Shown piece by piece: positions 1 through 10,081 of a DNA stretch of 64,000 nucleotides (positions within the stretch are counted from its first letter, which is position 1; the number at the start of each line of letters is the position of its first letter). The translations under genes and the position numbers were made by a program. Origin of the DNA: Lantana camara (Eukaryota > Streptophyta > Magnoliopsida > Lamiales > Verbenaceae); the NCBI GenBank assembly GCA_037501455.1, contig CM074859.1, positions 22,201,001-22,265,000 on the forward strand. Reading direction: 5' to 3'. Under the pieces are notes generated by a model. It ran no database searches. It saw nothing but the letters and a program-made list of their open reading frames with translations, and was not told where the DNA came from.

Positions 1-38
1 AAAAGGCAAGAAACAGAGCATGCACAGCATTTAAGACG

Positions 39-1998
39 CTTAAAGCTCGTACTTTGCTGCTAGACGGCCGTGATGAGAATCATGTCAGAATGCACGTTGC
101 TAGCTGTTCGTGATGCAGCCATGATCCTTGCAGGCGTAGAAGGGCGTCTTGTCAACAGTTCATCTTTAGAAGGAAAGTTTATTAATTGCAAGTGGATTTC
201 AGTGCATGGGGACGAAATAAACAGGTTTCCTATTCGGTCGAGTTTTCCAAATCTTTGCCTCTTAAAAATCGACTCGAAAGAAACTGAAATCAGGACACAC
301 GGTCGTTTCTTTCGAGGAATGATTGAGCTCAATGTGTTGTCTCTCCGCAGCATTTTGTTTATATCACTACCAGAAACAACAAAATTGCTGAAAAATCTTC
401 GGACATTGTATTTAGAACAATGGGACTCGCTGGAGACAGTCTCCATCATTAGCGAATTATCGAGTCTTGAAATCCTCATTTGTCGTTCTTGTGACATGAT
501 TGTCGAGTTGCCCGTGGAGATTGGGAGACTGTCAAAACTAAGGATGTTAGAAGTTTACAAATGTCTGAGGGTCAGAACAATAGCGGGAGGAGTCATATCA
601 AACCTCGTTCGATTGGAGGAGTTGATGATCATAAAGAGCTTCAACAAACGGGAAACAGAATCTACTGGGGAACAAAGTAGAGGGAATGCAGCCATTAGTG
701 AGATTGAGCATTTGGAAAATCTCAGCAGATTGGAAATTGAAATTGAGTATTCCACTGTAGCTGCGGAAATGATGTTTCTTGATGAGGGAAAAGTGAGATA
801 TGAAGTCAGATTTGGTGGAAGTCGTTGGACAAGTTGTGAACTTGATCACAGACGCTTCGGGTTTGGAAGATGGATTAAGGTGGTGGTGTTTATGTTTTAA
901 GTAGTTATGAATTGTGACGGTTATCTGCTTTGTCTTGAGATTTTTTTAGAAGCAAAAAGGGATTATATGCTTCATTATATCTGTAGATTCATGATGGTTC
1001 CCGTAAGTCCATGCCCAACAAGATTCAGCCTTTGCAAACGTATCTATGTTGTGAAGTCCATAAATTCTATGATTAATGCATAGCTACATGTTATATAAAT
1101 GTTAATTGTTTATATGCAGGGAATAATCGGTGGCTTCTACCGAGATGATTACATTTATGGTCGAGTTGAGGCAATAGAAATATATGATTCTAGCATTCAA
1201 CAATTATGTAATTCCTTAATAGCTAGGTCTTTCTACAGACTCAAGGAACCGAGAATCTCAAAGTGCAAGAACATTGTAGAAGTGAATCAGTGATTGAGAA
1301 TGACGACGAATATATTAAAAGCCATTTTTCCAACCTCAGGGAACTATTTCCTCTTTTGCATAGTTTGTATTTGGAAGAATTGCCCGAGTTAAAAAGCTTC
1401 TGTAAGAGCAGTGATCTCAACTTGGCTTCCCTGGAAAATGTATGGATTAAAGGTTGCCATCATCTGAATTTCTTCGCCATAAAAAAGGTAAGCACGCGGA
1501 ATCTTGAAAGTGTTGTTTTTCTTATTAATCCTCAGGGGGGACATCTTCCATTGATATTGATCAGTAATGGTTGGTTTTTTCAGGTTCAATTTAGTAGCTT
1601 AAAGAAAGTTGTTATAATCGATTGTAACCACATTAGAAGTTTATTTTCAACCTCAGTGGCTTTAAATCTTCACAATCTAAGGACATTGAGCATCTTCAGA
1701 TGCAAGGAGATGGCATCAGTGATTAGGAATTTTTTTTGGTAGCTCAGTGATTAGGAATGATAATACACCGATACATATACTATTTCTTTCTCTGGAGGAA
1801 TTAGAATTCCGTGACCTACCGAAGCTACAGAGTTTTTCGAACTTGAAATATGATCTTGAGTTGTCTTTATTGAAAAATGTTTGTATTTACGACTGCCCAT
1901 TGTGGCAGAAATTTAGTTTGGGATCTGTGAGCACACCAAAATTGAAAAGGGTCGAAATCAATTCCAAAGTAAATGATAAGGGGACTCTTGAATGGTGA
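39..1998 (+). pseudogene. CNL-type NLR resistance gene fragment, copy 1 (ARC2/MHD end plus LRRs)
   Basis: This is the 3' part of a coiled-coil NB-ARC LRR immune receptor. Such proteins sense pathogen effectors in the cytoplasm and signal cell death. The window opens inside the end of the NB-ARC domain: a frame from about 39 to 98 reads RRLKARTLLLDG-like sequence ending in RMHV, matching the RMHD of the MHD motif with D replaced by V (codons 90-98). A frameshift near 98-105 moves the reading to the frame open from 70 to 900 (VRDAAMILAG, then LRRs of the form LSSLEILICRSCDMIVELP). Further LRR blocks lie at 1119-1293 (after an acceptor-like tatatgcag), 1263-1742 and 1747-1998, in different frames. 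The N-terminal CC and P-loop parts would lie left of the window or be absent. Several frame changes make it a pseudogene, although introns could explain some breaks. The NLR/LRR family call is firm; the exact subfamily (At4g27190/RGC2-like) is inference. Confidence 0.82.
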
Positions 1999-1999
1999 A

Positions 2000-2640
2000 A
2001 TACTAATCAATTTCATCAACTGAACTCCAAGGCTAAGGTAATGTACTTTTCACGCTTTTTATGTTTAGAGAAAATTGTAATTTTAATGTCATAGGTCACA
2101 AATTATTGTTATTATTTTTTAAATTTTATATGTTCCAAAAGCTTCATATTTTAAAAATCCCATTTTTTAGTCTCAACAACGTGACACTTGCAAAGGATTA
2201 TTATTTTTTTGTTTTTGTTACTGTTTATTCCTCTCCACTAGTAATTTTTGCACACTCATATATATAAATAAAAATATTATTATTATTAAAAATATTTTAG
2301 ATGGAGTGAGATTTTTTTTCTAAATGGGGCATTTCCCAAAACCTCTCCATGAGTTTGGAAAATTCCTTTTTACTCCACATTTTTAAATATATCATTTAGG
2401 GTTTTAGGTACGTGATTCTGGGATTTAGATACGCGATTCTGGGATTTAGATACTCCCCATTTTCAAATACATCATTTGGGGATTTAGATACGCGATTCTT
2501 GAGTTTTTATACATCATTTTTGAAAATGGGGAGCTAAGAGGAATTGAACTTATCATTTGTTGAGTTTTCGGGAATTCTCCGTTTCTAAATTAAATAAAGA
2601 AATTAAAAAATATTGAAGAAAAAAAATTATATTATATTTG
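2000..2640. other. AT-rich spacer with a short tandem repeat
   Basis: This stretch lies between the two NLR fragments. No open frame has recognisable protein similarity. At about 2402-2460 a 21-bp unit of the form gatttagatacgcgattctgg occurs about 2.6 times in tandem, and a related phrase recurs at about 2478-2500. The rest is AT-rich and unassigned. Confidence 0.6.
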
Positions 2641-2795
2641 AATTATTTGTTCGATTGGACGAGTTGATGATGGTAGAGAGCTTCAATGAATAGGAAATAG
2701 AGGCATATGGGGAACAAAGAGGGAATGCAGCCATTTGTGAGATTACTTGGAGAATCGCAAGATTGGAAATTGAAATTGAGGATTCCACTGTAGCT

Positions 2796-3686
2796 CAGTG
2801 TTTTCAAAACCGGACCAGAGGTCGAACCGACGTGCTTACTGGTTACTGGTTCAACCGGTTCGATCGGTTAAACCACCGGTCGAACCGGTATGACGTCATA
2901 AATAATAATTATTTTTTAATTAATTAGTTATATATAAATTCATTTATAATCTTCAATATTTCAAATAAAAAATAATATTTCCTTAATCAATATCTTAAAA
3001 AAATTACATTTAAAATATAAAATTTTATTTTTTCACACCACAAATATTTGTAAATTTTCATAAAAATTAAGATATTTCATAATAAGTAACCCAAAAACAA
3101 AAATGGAGAAAAAAATTAAAGAAATAATATATATTTTAACCTAAAAGCCCAAACCAAAAGCCCAAATTATCATATAAACCCCTATTATAAATAGAGGGTG
3201 TACCGCACATAATAGTAAACACGGTTAATTCTTCTTTCTTCTTCAGCCTTTAACAGATTCTTCTTCTTTCGTCGATATTATCTTGTGCAGGTAATGAATT
3301 CTCAATTTCTCAGCCGCAATTCATTATATATTTTAGTAAAATCATCCCCTTGAAAACTTCTCTCTCGTCTCTCTCCATAAATAAATTTTCACGCTGGGGA
3401 AGAATAAACAAAAGAAGGAAAAGGGACTAAAAACCTGTCTGGAACGCCTGGAGAAGAATAAGCAAAAAGGAGGAAGGAAAAAAAAAAAAAAAAAAAAGAT
3501 AAATTCCAAAAATCGGCGGTCCGGCCCGGTTTCCGGTGTCAAAACCGCCGGATAATCGGTCGGTTTTTTCGGTCCCATACCTGTCTGAAACTCGCCGGTT
3601 TTGGAGGGGTAGCCGGACCGGACAGGCTACCGGTCACCGGTTGAACCGGTCGGACCGATCGGTCCGGTCCGGTTTTCAAAACACTG
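2796..3686. mobile_element. Non-autonomous hAT-superfamily DNA transposon (891 bp)
   Basis: The ends are inverted repeats: CAGTGTTTT[C/G]AAAACCGGACC at 2796-2816 and its complement at 3666-3686, with one mismatch in 21. The element is flanked by a perfect 8-bp duplication ctgtagct (2788-2795 and 3687-3694), the size typical of hAT elements. Subterminal regions are crowded with accggt/ggtccgg motifs, also typical of hAT transposase-binding regions. The interior is AT-rich with a pyrimidine-rich, leader-like patch (3220-3290) and a poly(A) run at about 3479-3497. No transposase frame is present, so it must be mobilised in trans. NLR copy 1 carries the uninterrupted site (ccactgtagctgcggaaatg around 753-772), which confirms both ends. 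Confidence 0.93.
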
Positions 3687-3789
3687 CTGTAGCTGCGGAA
3701 ATGTTTCATAACGGGGGCATATTTTGTGAAATGTCAAATCAGATGCAGTGGAAGTGGTTTCGAAAGTTGTTGAAATCAAGGGTTCTTTT

Positions 3790-3852
3790 CTCGAAATTAA
3801 TGACCCGGGTTCAAATCCCTCGTGTCACTTGGGGGCTTGTGTTAAAAAAAAA
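3790..3852 (+). repeat. Possible 3' fragment of a tRNA-derived SINE
   Basis: A Pol III B-box-like motif GGTTCAAATCC (3808-3818) sits within acccgggttcaaatccc and is followed by cgtgtcacttgggggcttgtg and a run of A (3844-3852). This replaces the sequence present in NLR copy 1. No A box is recognisable upstream and no TSD could be defined, so this would be a 5'-truncated SINE. A chance B-box match remains possible. Confidence 0.4.
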
Positions 3853-4975
3853 ATAAAGTTATGAATTGTGAACAGTTATCGTGATTTTGGTTATCCATTT
3901 TGTCTTGAGAATTTTTTAGAAGCAAAAAAGGATTATGTGCTTCATTATATATATGTACATTTATGATGGTTCCTCTAAGTCCATGCCGAACTAGATTCAG
4001 CTTTTGCAAACATATTTATGTTCTGAAGTTCATAAGTTCTATGATTAGCGCATAGCTAGATATTATATATATAAATGTAAATGGTTTATTTTACAGGATA
4101 TAATTGACGGCATGATGGTCCTAGAACTTGACATGCGTACTTACTGTCTGTGGCGTAATCGAAGTCCACCTGATCACTTCTTCCATCAACTTGAGGCAAT
4201 AGAAATATATGATTCTAGCACTGGAAGATTATTTCATTCCTTAACAGCTGCAAATCTTGACGGCCTAAAGGAAATGAGAATCTCAAAATGCAAGAACATG
4301 CTAGAAGTGATTGAGGACGTGGAGCAATTCTTTCGTGTAAGACTCCACACCCTATTTCCCAGTTTGCGATTTTGCATAGTTTGTATTTCGAAGACCTGCC
4401 CAAGTTAGAAAACTTGGGTTGGAGCAGTGAACTTGACATGGCTTCCCTGGATTAAAGGTTGCCATTGTGTAGAAATTTTCACCATGCACAATGTAAGCAC
4501 ACAGAGTCTGGAAAGTGTTGTCTTTCTTATAAATCATTACAGAGGACATTCTCCATTGATATTGAGTGATGGTTTTTCCCCACCCAAATGTTCAGCTTAG
4601 CTTAAAGAGAGTTTTTATAGGTGGTTGTAAAAACATTGGAAGCTTATTTTCGCACTATATGGCTGCAAATCTTGATAATCTCACGACATTGACCATCTCT
4701 AGATGCAAGGAGATGGAACCAGTGCTTGAGAAAAATGTTGCAGAGCCACGTATGTCCTAGTCTGGATGAACTGGAATTTTGGGACCTACTAAAGATACAG
4801 AGTTTTTGTAACTCGGAATATGATCTGTGGAGTTGCCTTCATCGGAAAACATTGACATTTATGGCTGCCCATCGTTGAAATGATTTAGCAGAGGATCTGT
4901 GAGTACACCAAAGTTGAAAAAGGTGGAGATTAATTCCAAAATAAATGATAGGGGTACTCTTGAATGGTGAAATAC

Positions 4976-5342
4976 AACTGTGCTTTGTAAAGAAAGTGAC
5001 CGATTAACTAATAACTTTATCCTATGATATGGAGTATTGTTGTTATATCTGATAAAGTTTCAAGAAAAAGAAGGTGTTCTGCCACTCTTCCGGTCTACAT
5101 ATGACTAAAAGGAAGAACAAAAATCCAAAGCACTATCCAATGCTTCTGCATAAAAATGCGACAAAAAGTGCAATGCCTTTTTTGACAATCTACTTAAACC
5201 TAATTTCCCATCTACATTTTCTGAATTGTGAGAGATGATCCGACGATTATTCCAAGGTGACAATCCATCACCTTCATTTCCGGTATCTCCATCATCATTT
5301 TACTCCACCACGATCTACAGTTGTACTATACGAACTCCAATA
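4976..5342. other. Unassigned intergenic sequence
   Basis: This lies between the second NLR fragment and the left end of the MULE-like element. I see no coding frame, RNA gene or repeat boundary here that I can support. Confidence 0.5.
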
Positions 5343-6719
5343 CTTCCGCATAGAGTTAACTGCACCTAACCCCCTGTGTTAGTTTCAATTTGCAGAAAAA
5401 ACCCTCAGTTATGAAAATTAGCTAAAAAAACCCTGCGTTATTTTAAATTTTGCACACCGTCCCTCGAACTCATTTGGTCAAATGTAAAATGTGATAACCC
5501 TAAAATACCCTTACTTTATATATTAAAAGAATATTAAAAATGTAAATATTTAATGTATTAAGTGTTAGGAATAGTGCCCCAGAAAACCGATTAGTCATAA
5601 TCCGTTTTGGGACTTTCCTAATATCACAGACAATCTTTGAATAATATACGAATGATTAATATCACAGGCAAACACTTCTTTATATGCTCTTGTTTGGTAT
5701 GCGTTTACTTTAGCTGTGCATGTATGAGAACTCCCCTAATCCTGATGACTTTAGGACTCTACCATTTAGGTGAAATGGTTCATGAAACGAGCCCTATTTC
5801 ACATAAGTCATGATTAGTAAAATACTCCAAGCCGATGAGTCCTACAGACAGTGGGAGTGTCAACCTGACTCCTCTAAGGCTTGCTTGTGGGATCACGCCC
5901 TTAAGAAGGACCACCTTGTTTCATGTAGGTGCAAAGCGTATAGTTGATACGTGCGTGATATATGAGGGTGCTTACTTTAATAAGTAAGTTCACTGAGGTG
6001 CCCCATGTGAGAAGATTCCTACATGGGAAAGGAAGTTTCTATTTCAGGAAATGGAAACTTCCAGATTAGGAAATATCTCACGAGTCATTGATGTGATTAA
6101 TTGATCCTTAGACTTGAGGTTCCTTGTCACTTTATGAGTTAACTCTGTAGTCTTAGGTGTAAGCTTTAAAGGGTGTCGCCTTAGACAACTGATTTAAGGC
6201 TTATGCTGGGGCTGCACAAGTGATTCATGAAAGTGAATGAGAATCAAGAAAGGACCTACACTTGCATTTGCAAGTTGATCTCTTATTGTGTAAGTCATTC
6301 ATATGCCATATGGAGTCCTTGGCCAAGGCAGTAGATCAAGACATCAAGAAAAGGGTTTCTTGGATTGAGATCAAATGAATATGAAATGCACTTAGCTTTA
6401 AGACCAGATTATCAGGGTTCTAATTATTCCCTTACCCTAGATCTTGGTTGAGAGATAGTAAGTAGGAGGATTGTATCTCACATGAATCAATGACTTAAAG
6501 GTTCTGTCGAATCCGAACATTCCAATTCAACTAGGGGTTAAACACCTGTTGCTAGACTATGGTCGTTTAATCTGTGGACTGATTAATTAATTAGTGAACT
6601 AATTAATCAGGGTCATTGCTAATTGAATTGAGAACCTAGAGGGTCACACACAATAACTTGGTCACATGAGTTGAGGTTTTAAAATGATTAAATGAGCTAA
6701 TCGGGCCTACAGGGTTCCA

Positions 6720-6787
6720 CACGTGTGAAATCACACGCGTGGGTCACGTGAGTGACACGTGTCATTGTGACCCGTGTCTCACACGTG
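6720..6787 (+). promoter_or_regulatory. G-box (CACGTG) cluster in the LTR U3
   Basis: Four CACGTG hexamers begin at 6720, 6745, 6756 and 6782, with a related CACGCGTG between them, just before an (AT) run. CACGTG is the classic binding core of plant bZIP and bHLH factors (ABRE/G-box). The same block occurs in all family LTRs with four to six copies (18165-18235, 21315-21385, 27093-27160, 33958-34032, 50568-50638). A role in light, ABA or stress response is inference. Confidence 0.6.
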
Positions 6788-7126
6788 AATATATATATAT
6801 ATTGTATATGTATATATTAAATAATTAATTTATTAATTATTTAATAGACTTTGGTTTAATTTTGAATTAAAAAGAAAGTCTAATTTTGGAGAAAAATAAT
6901 CTAGTTAATTAATTGTGAATTAATTAATTAGAAAAATAAGTTATTTATTTATTAATAAATAAAGTATAATAATATCCAAAAGGGTTTGGATATTTTAGCT
7001 CTCTTGAAAGTTGATTTGAATTTGAATTCAAAGTCAAAGTCAAAATTACTTGATGATCAAGTAATAGGAGAGAGGGACCAAAACCCTAGCCCATGAGGAC
7101 TAGGATTTTCGGCCACCCCTCCCAAA

Positions 7127-7152
7127 TATATATAGGGGAGCTCGAGCTCCCC
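7127..7152 (+). promoter_or_regulatory. TATA box abutting an 18-bp perfect palindrome
   Basis: TATATATA (7127-7134) is followed immediately by GGGGAGCTCGAGCTCCCC (7135-7152), a perfect inverted repeat. Transcription should start roughly 25-35 bp after the TATA box, near the end of the palindrome. The pair is kept in the other family LTRs (14905-14922, 18573-18590, 34370-34387, and reverse strand 26726-26743). One base is changed in solo LTR F (50992-51009) and in the truncated LTR of C (20956-20973). Confidence 0.7.
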
Positions 7153-7730
7153 TTGAGAGTAATTGATTGATTTCTTTTGGTTCATGTGTTGAACACCATC
7201 CTTTCTCCAAGATCAAATAAACCCTAGGTTATGCCTAAACACTAATTAGAGAACTAGCATCCTTACTAGTTAGATTGTAGTCAAGTTGGTGGACTATCTC
7301 TAGAGGGCTTCAAGTTAGAAGTCTTGAAAGATTCGAAGGAACTTTTGGGGATCTAGCAAAAACGACCACAAGGGATGATGAAACGATTCTGAACCCAACA
7401 GAAAACGAGTGGAAAAATAGAACCAAAGAAGATGGCGAAAACCGTTCGTCCATATCCTGAAGGATGAATTTTTTCACGAGGGTTTTATGGCAGGTTGGTG
7501 TGGATTGTTATCTCTACAGTGGATTCTGAAGTAGAAAGAGATTTTCGAGGGACGGGTTGCCATTACCGCATGAAGCGTGTTTGAGGGCGGCTCAAAACGT
7601 GTCAAGAAAGCTACTACCTAAGTGAGTTTCTTGATCTCTACGAATTCGGATTCACGATTGCGAGTTGCGATCTCTTTTGTTGGAAAAATTTTAAATTTTC
7701 GCTGCTTTCTGATTCCTATTTTCCAACAAG

Positions 7731-7743
7731 TGGTATCAGAGCC
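7731..7743 (+). other. Primer-binding site of Copia K
   Basis: TGGTATCAGAGCC starts two bases after the 5' LTR. It is complementary to the 3' end of plant initiator methionine tRNA, the usual primer of Copia reverse transcription. The equivalent sites are at 18961 in B and at about 26341-26352 on the reverse strand in C. Confidence 0.92.
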
Positions 7744-10081
7744 ACCTCGTTAATCGTGTTTCTGATTCGTCTCAATTATTCTGAATTTGGTAGAAATTCT
7801 TAGGCTTAGATGCGAATTAGGTATTCATGAGTTCTTTTAGAAATCCTGAATTACGAAACTGTAATTTTTCTTGAATTTCTGAAACTATTTTTTGAAATTG
7901 TGTTTTTGAAAACTGTTTTAATTCCGATATTTTTTTTAATCCTTCCATTTATACTTTTTCGATCTATGTAAATTAAATATGTAGTGTCAATCCAAGACAA
8001 TTTTAAATATTATTGCACTGTTAAATTGAAATTCGTTTTTAGATTTTGGATTATTGTTGGTTTTTGAACTAAAAGTACGAAGCACGAAATCGCGTTATGA
8101 AAACATGAGCCTGGATGTGCTAAGGCGTAGCACGCCCAGGCCCGCCCGCCCGCCCGTCCAGCAGTCCCGCAATCGCGCGGGATTGCTCGCCGCTGCTGCC
8201 CGCCAGCACCTAGGCGCAGCCGCACATCCCTCCCGCAACCGCAGGAGCCTGCCGGCCACGCCCGCCCGTCCCCGCCCAGCTGCTGCGCGCACTCGCGGGC
8301 AGCTCACGCTGCCGGCTGCGACGTCCATGCGCGCGATGCTGCGCGACTGCCGGGCTTGGTCTCGGGCGGGCGTGCAGTCCGTTCCGGGCCCTTCATTTCG
8401 TGATCTCGATTTTCGTGTTTAGTCCAATCCAATCCCGATTTAATTTTTCCTACAAAATTTTATTTTATTAAATTTGAATTATTTTTGAAATAATTGTTTA
8501 AATTGGGATTTTGAAAATTTAAGCGATTTAAATTTTGAAAAATTACAAACTTTATTTTATGAAAATATTGAAAGAATAAAATTATTAATTTTCAGAAATT
8601 AATTAGAATTTTATTAGTTTAAAGTTTTTCGGGTTTTATAGAAAAGACTCTTGAACAAGAATTGCATCTAAGTCGTGTTTTAAGTCATTAGGACTTGAAA
8701 CGGGAATTTTAATTTATTGGCTAAATTTAAATTCTCGCAAAAGCATGTTAGGTGATCATGGGTTTAGACTTATGTATGGTTTTAATTTATGCACATGGAT
8801 GGTTTAAATTGGGGTTGGAGCCTTATAGTTGCGTTTTTCAATTGAGGTCGGAGCCTCACTTATGTGAGTACTGTTATGTGATTTATTATGTGGCTTTCCA
8901 TATTACTGTTTTTGAGGCCGGGGTATGCCCCGTGTAATTGTCTAAGGCCAATATGAAGATTGAGCCTTATTACTTTATGTCTTTTTCCTTTTATTGTAAT
9001 TTGAGAGTTGAATAGGTGGTGGGGTTTTATTTTCATTTTGGAGACAATGCACCCATGGAGTAAGATGGACCACATTCAAGTAACAAGGAGGCCATAAGTG
9101 AAGACCCCTCAAAATGTTAGGGAGGGGAATCTCAATTGTAAAATGTAATAGAGATAGGGCTCGTATTTTGTTACCGCTTTCCCTTATGTGATTTAAACTG
9201 TTTATGTGGCATGTATGTTAGAACTTGTGATTGTGGATTGGCTCCCACATATCACACATAAGATAGGTAGAACCCATGACCATCTCATGTTAGTATCATG
9301 CTAGGACATGTTATCTGTTTATGTGCTTGTTTGAAATGCATTTAAGTTGTACTTGCATTAATCAAGACTAATAAAATTGGATAACATATATGTTGGCGAG
9401 GTCGAACCGAACAACTCTTCGGTTAATTCGAAAATTCCCATTAAATATTAAGCTCATTTCGAATAATAGGTATTTAATTTGAGATGCAAATTTTGAATTA
9501 AATTCTTAGTATTCCATCAATAGGTTTTAAGTTTAGTAAGTGAAGCTAGTTATTGTCCGCGAGTCGTGGGATAGCTAGTGGAGCTTATTAGTTCTTAGTT
9601 ACCTAATTGATCATTTTAAATGACCAATATTTTGTGGTTAATTTTGGCAAGGGCGATGTCCGCTAGTCGTGGGTCGCGGGTCGTTCGAACTAAGTTTTGA
9701 TCATGATCTTATGATTGATGGGTCTAGCTTAACGCCTAAGTAAATATGGATGTCGCACGAGCCGTGGGTCCATATTGAAAGATAGGTGATGCAAAATAAT
9801 TACTAAGAGTTCTAAAGGTGTTAGAATTGGTAAGTTGTATCTACCTAGGGTTTTACTTAGAATGTCCGCGAGTCGTGGGTTCGAGGTAAAATGCTTAGGA
9901 TCTTAGTACCCATTGGGAAACGCGTTCCTCTTAGATCTTTGGGAATTATAGATCTTTGAAAAACAGTGGGAGTTACATTAGATTAAAGACCTTATCTTTT
10001 GTATATCGTTATAATTCAGCATGCTCACATTTTCTCTGCTTAGCATCTAGGCTGTAGTTCTGTGATTCTCTACAATATGAA
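7744..10081 (+). other. Long structured 5' leader of Copia K
   Basis: This is an untranslated leader of about 2.3 kb between PBS and the gag start position. A GC-rich island lies at about 8105-8400, set in otherwise AT-rich sequence. It carries an 11-bp stem hairpin at 8160-8187 (core TCCCGC/GCGGGA). Small hairpins follow at 8844-8857 (GAGGTCGGAGCCTC), 8920-8931 (GGGGTATGCCCC) and 8944-8968 (AAGGC-CAAT/ATTG-A-GCCTT), then the four-hairpin array. B and C share the layout. No credible protein is encoded; frames in the GC island are compositional. Roles in packaging, dimerisation or translation are inference. Confidence 0.6.
9546..9891 (+). other. Four spaced stem-loops with a common core in the leader of K
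   Basis: A core of the form TGTCCGCGAGTCGTGGG occurs four times, about 95-110 bp apart: around 9554-9570, 9657-9673, 9751-9768 and 9863-9879. The core itself can fold (CCGCG-agt-CGTGG), and at sites 1, 3 and 4 it is enclosed by different complementary arms: CTAGTTAT/ATAGCTAG (9547-9578), AATATGGA/TCCATATT (9743-9776) and TTTTACTTAGAA/TTCGAGGTAAAA (9851-9891, one mismatch and one G-U). Site 2 has a weaker GCGA/TCGC arm. The array recurs in B (28355-28693) and, reverse strand, in C (24323-24668). Confidence 0.65.

Larger units (their letters stand above)
2648..4972 (+). pseudogene. CNL-type NLR LRR fragment, copy 2, split by a hAT element
   Basis: This is a paralogue of copy 1 in the same order and orientation. 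2648-2795 corresponds to about 604-758, 3687-3780 resumes the same exon, 4095-4330 matches 1119-1290 (EAIEIYDSS...KEMRISKCKNMLEV), 4360-4760 matches 1320-1720 and 4745-4972 matches 1747-1998. LRR-type sequence is visible (LKRVFIGGCKNIGSLFS, LTTLTISRCKEM). A tag stop sits in the first block, frames shift repeatedly, and an 891-bp transposon interrupts it at 2796. The end of the first exon differs from copy 1 and is replaced by a poly(A)-ended, SINE-like tail near 3790-3852. An acceptor-like ttttacag precedes the block at about 4097. The pair is best read as a local tandem duplication of an already partial resistance gene. Confidence 0.78.
5563..7728 (+). repeat. 5' LTR of Copia K
   Basis: This is the promoter-bearing LTR of K, TG...CA bounded. 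It contains a G-box cluster (6720-6787), a TATA box (7127-7134) and an 18-bp palindrome directly after it. It is unusually long for Copia LTRs. The 3' LTR at 13332-15498 differs at roughly 40 positions by eye. Confidence 0.95.

Noticed and set aside
3801..3852. tRNA gene
   Set aside because: Only a B-box-like motif is present; no acceptor stem, anticodon arm or A box can be placed.
5353..5562. Helitron end
   Set aside because: No TC start or CTRR hairpin end was found, and flanking direct repeats argue for a TIR element.
8010..8422. Overlapping Ala/Arg/Pro-rich frames on both strands
   Set aside because: They come from GC-rich composition in the Copia leader: open in several frames at once, no domain, and not conserved between K, B and C.
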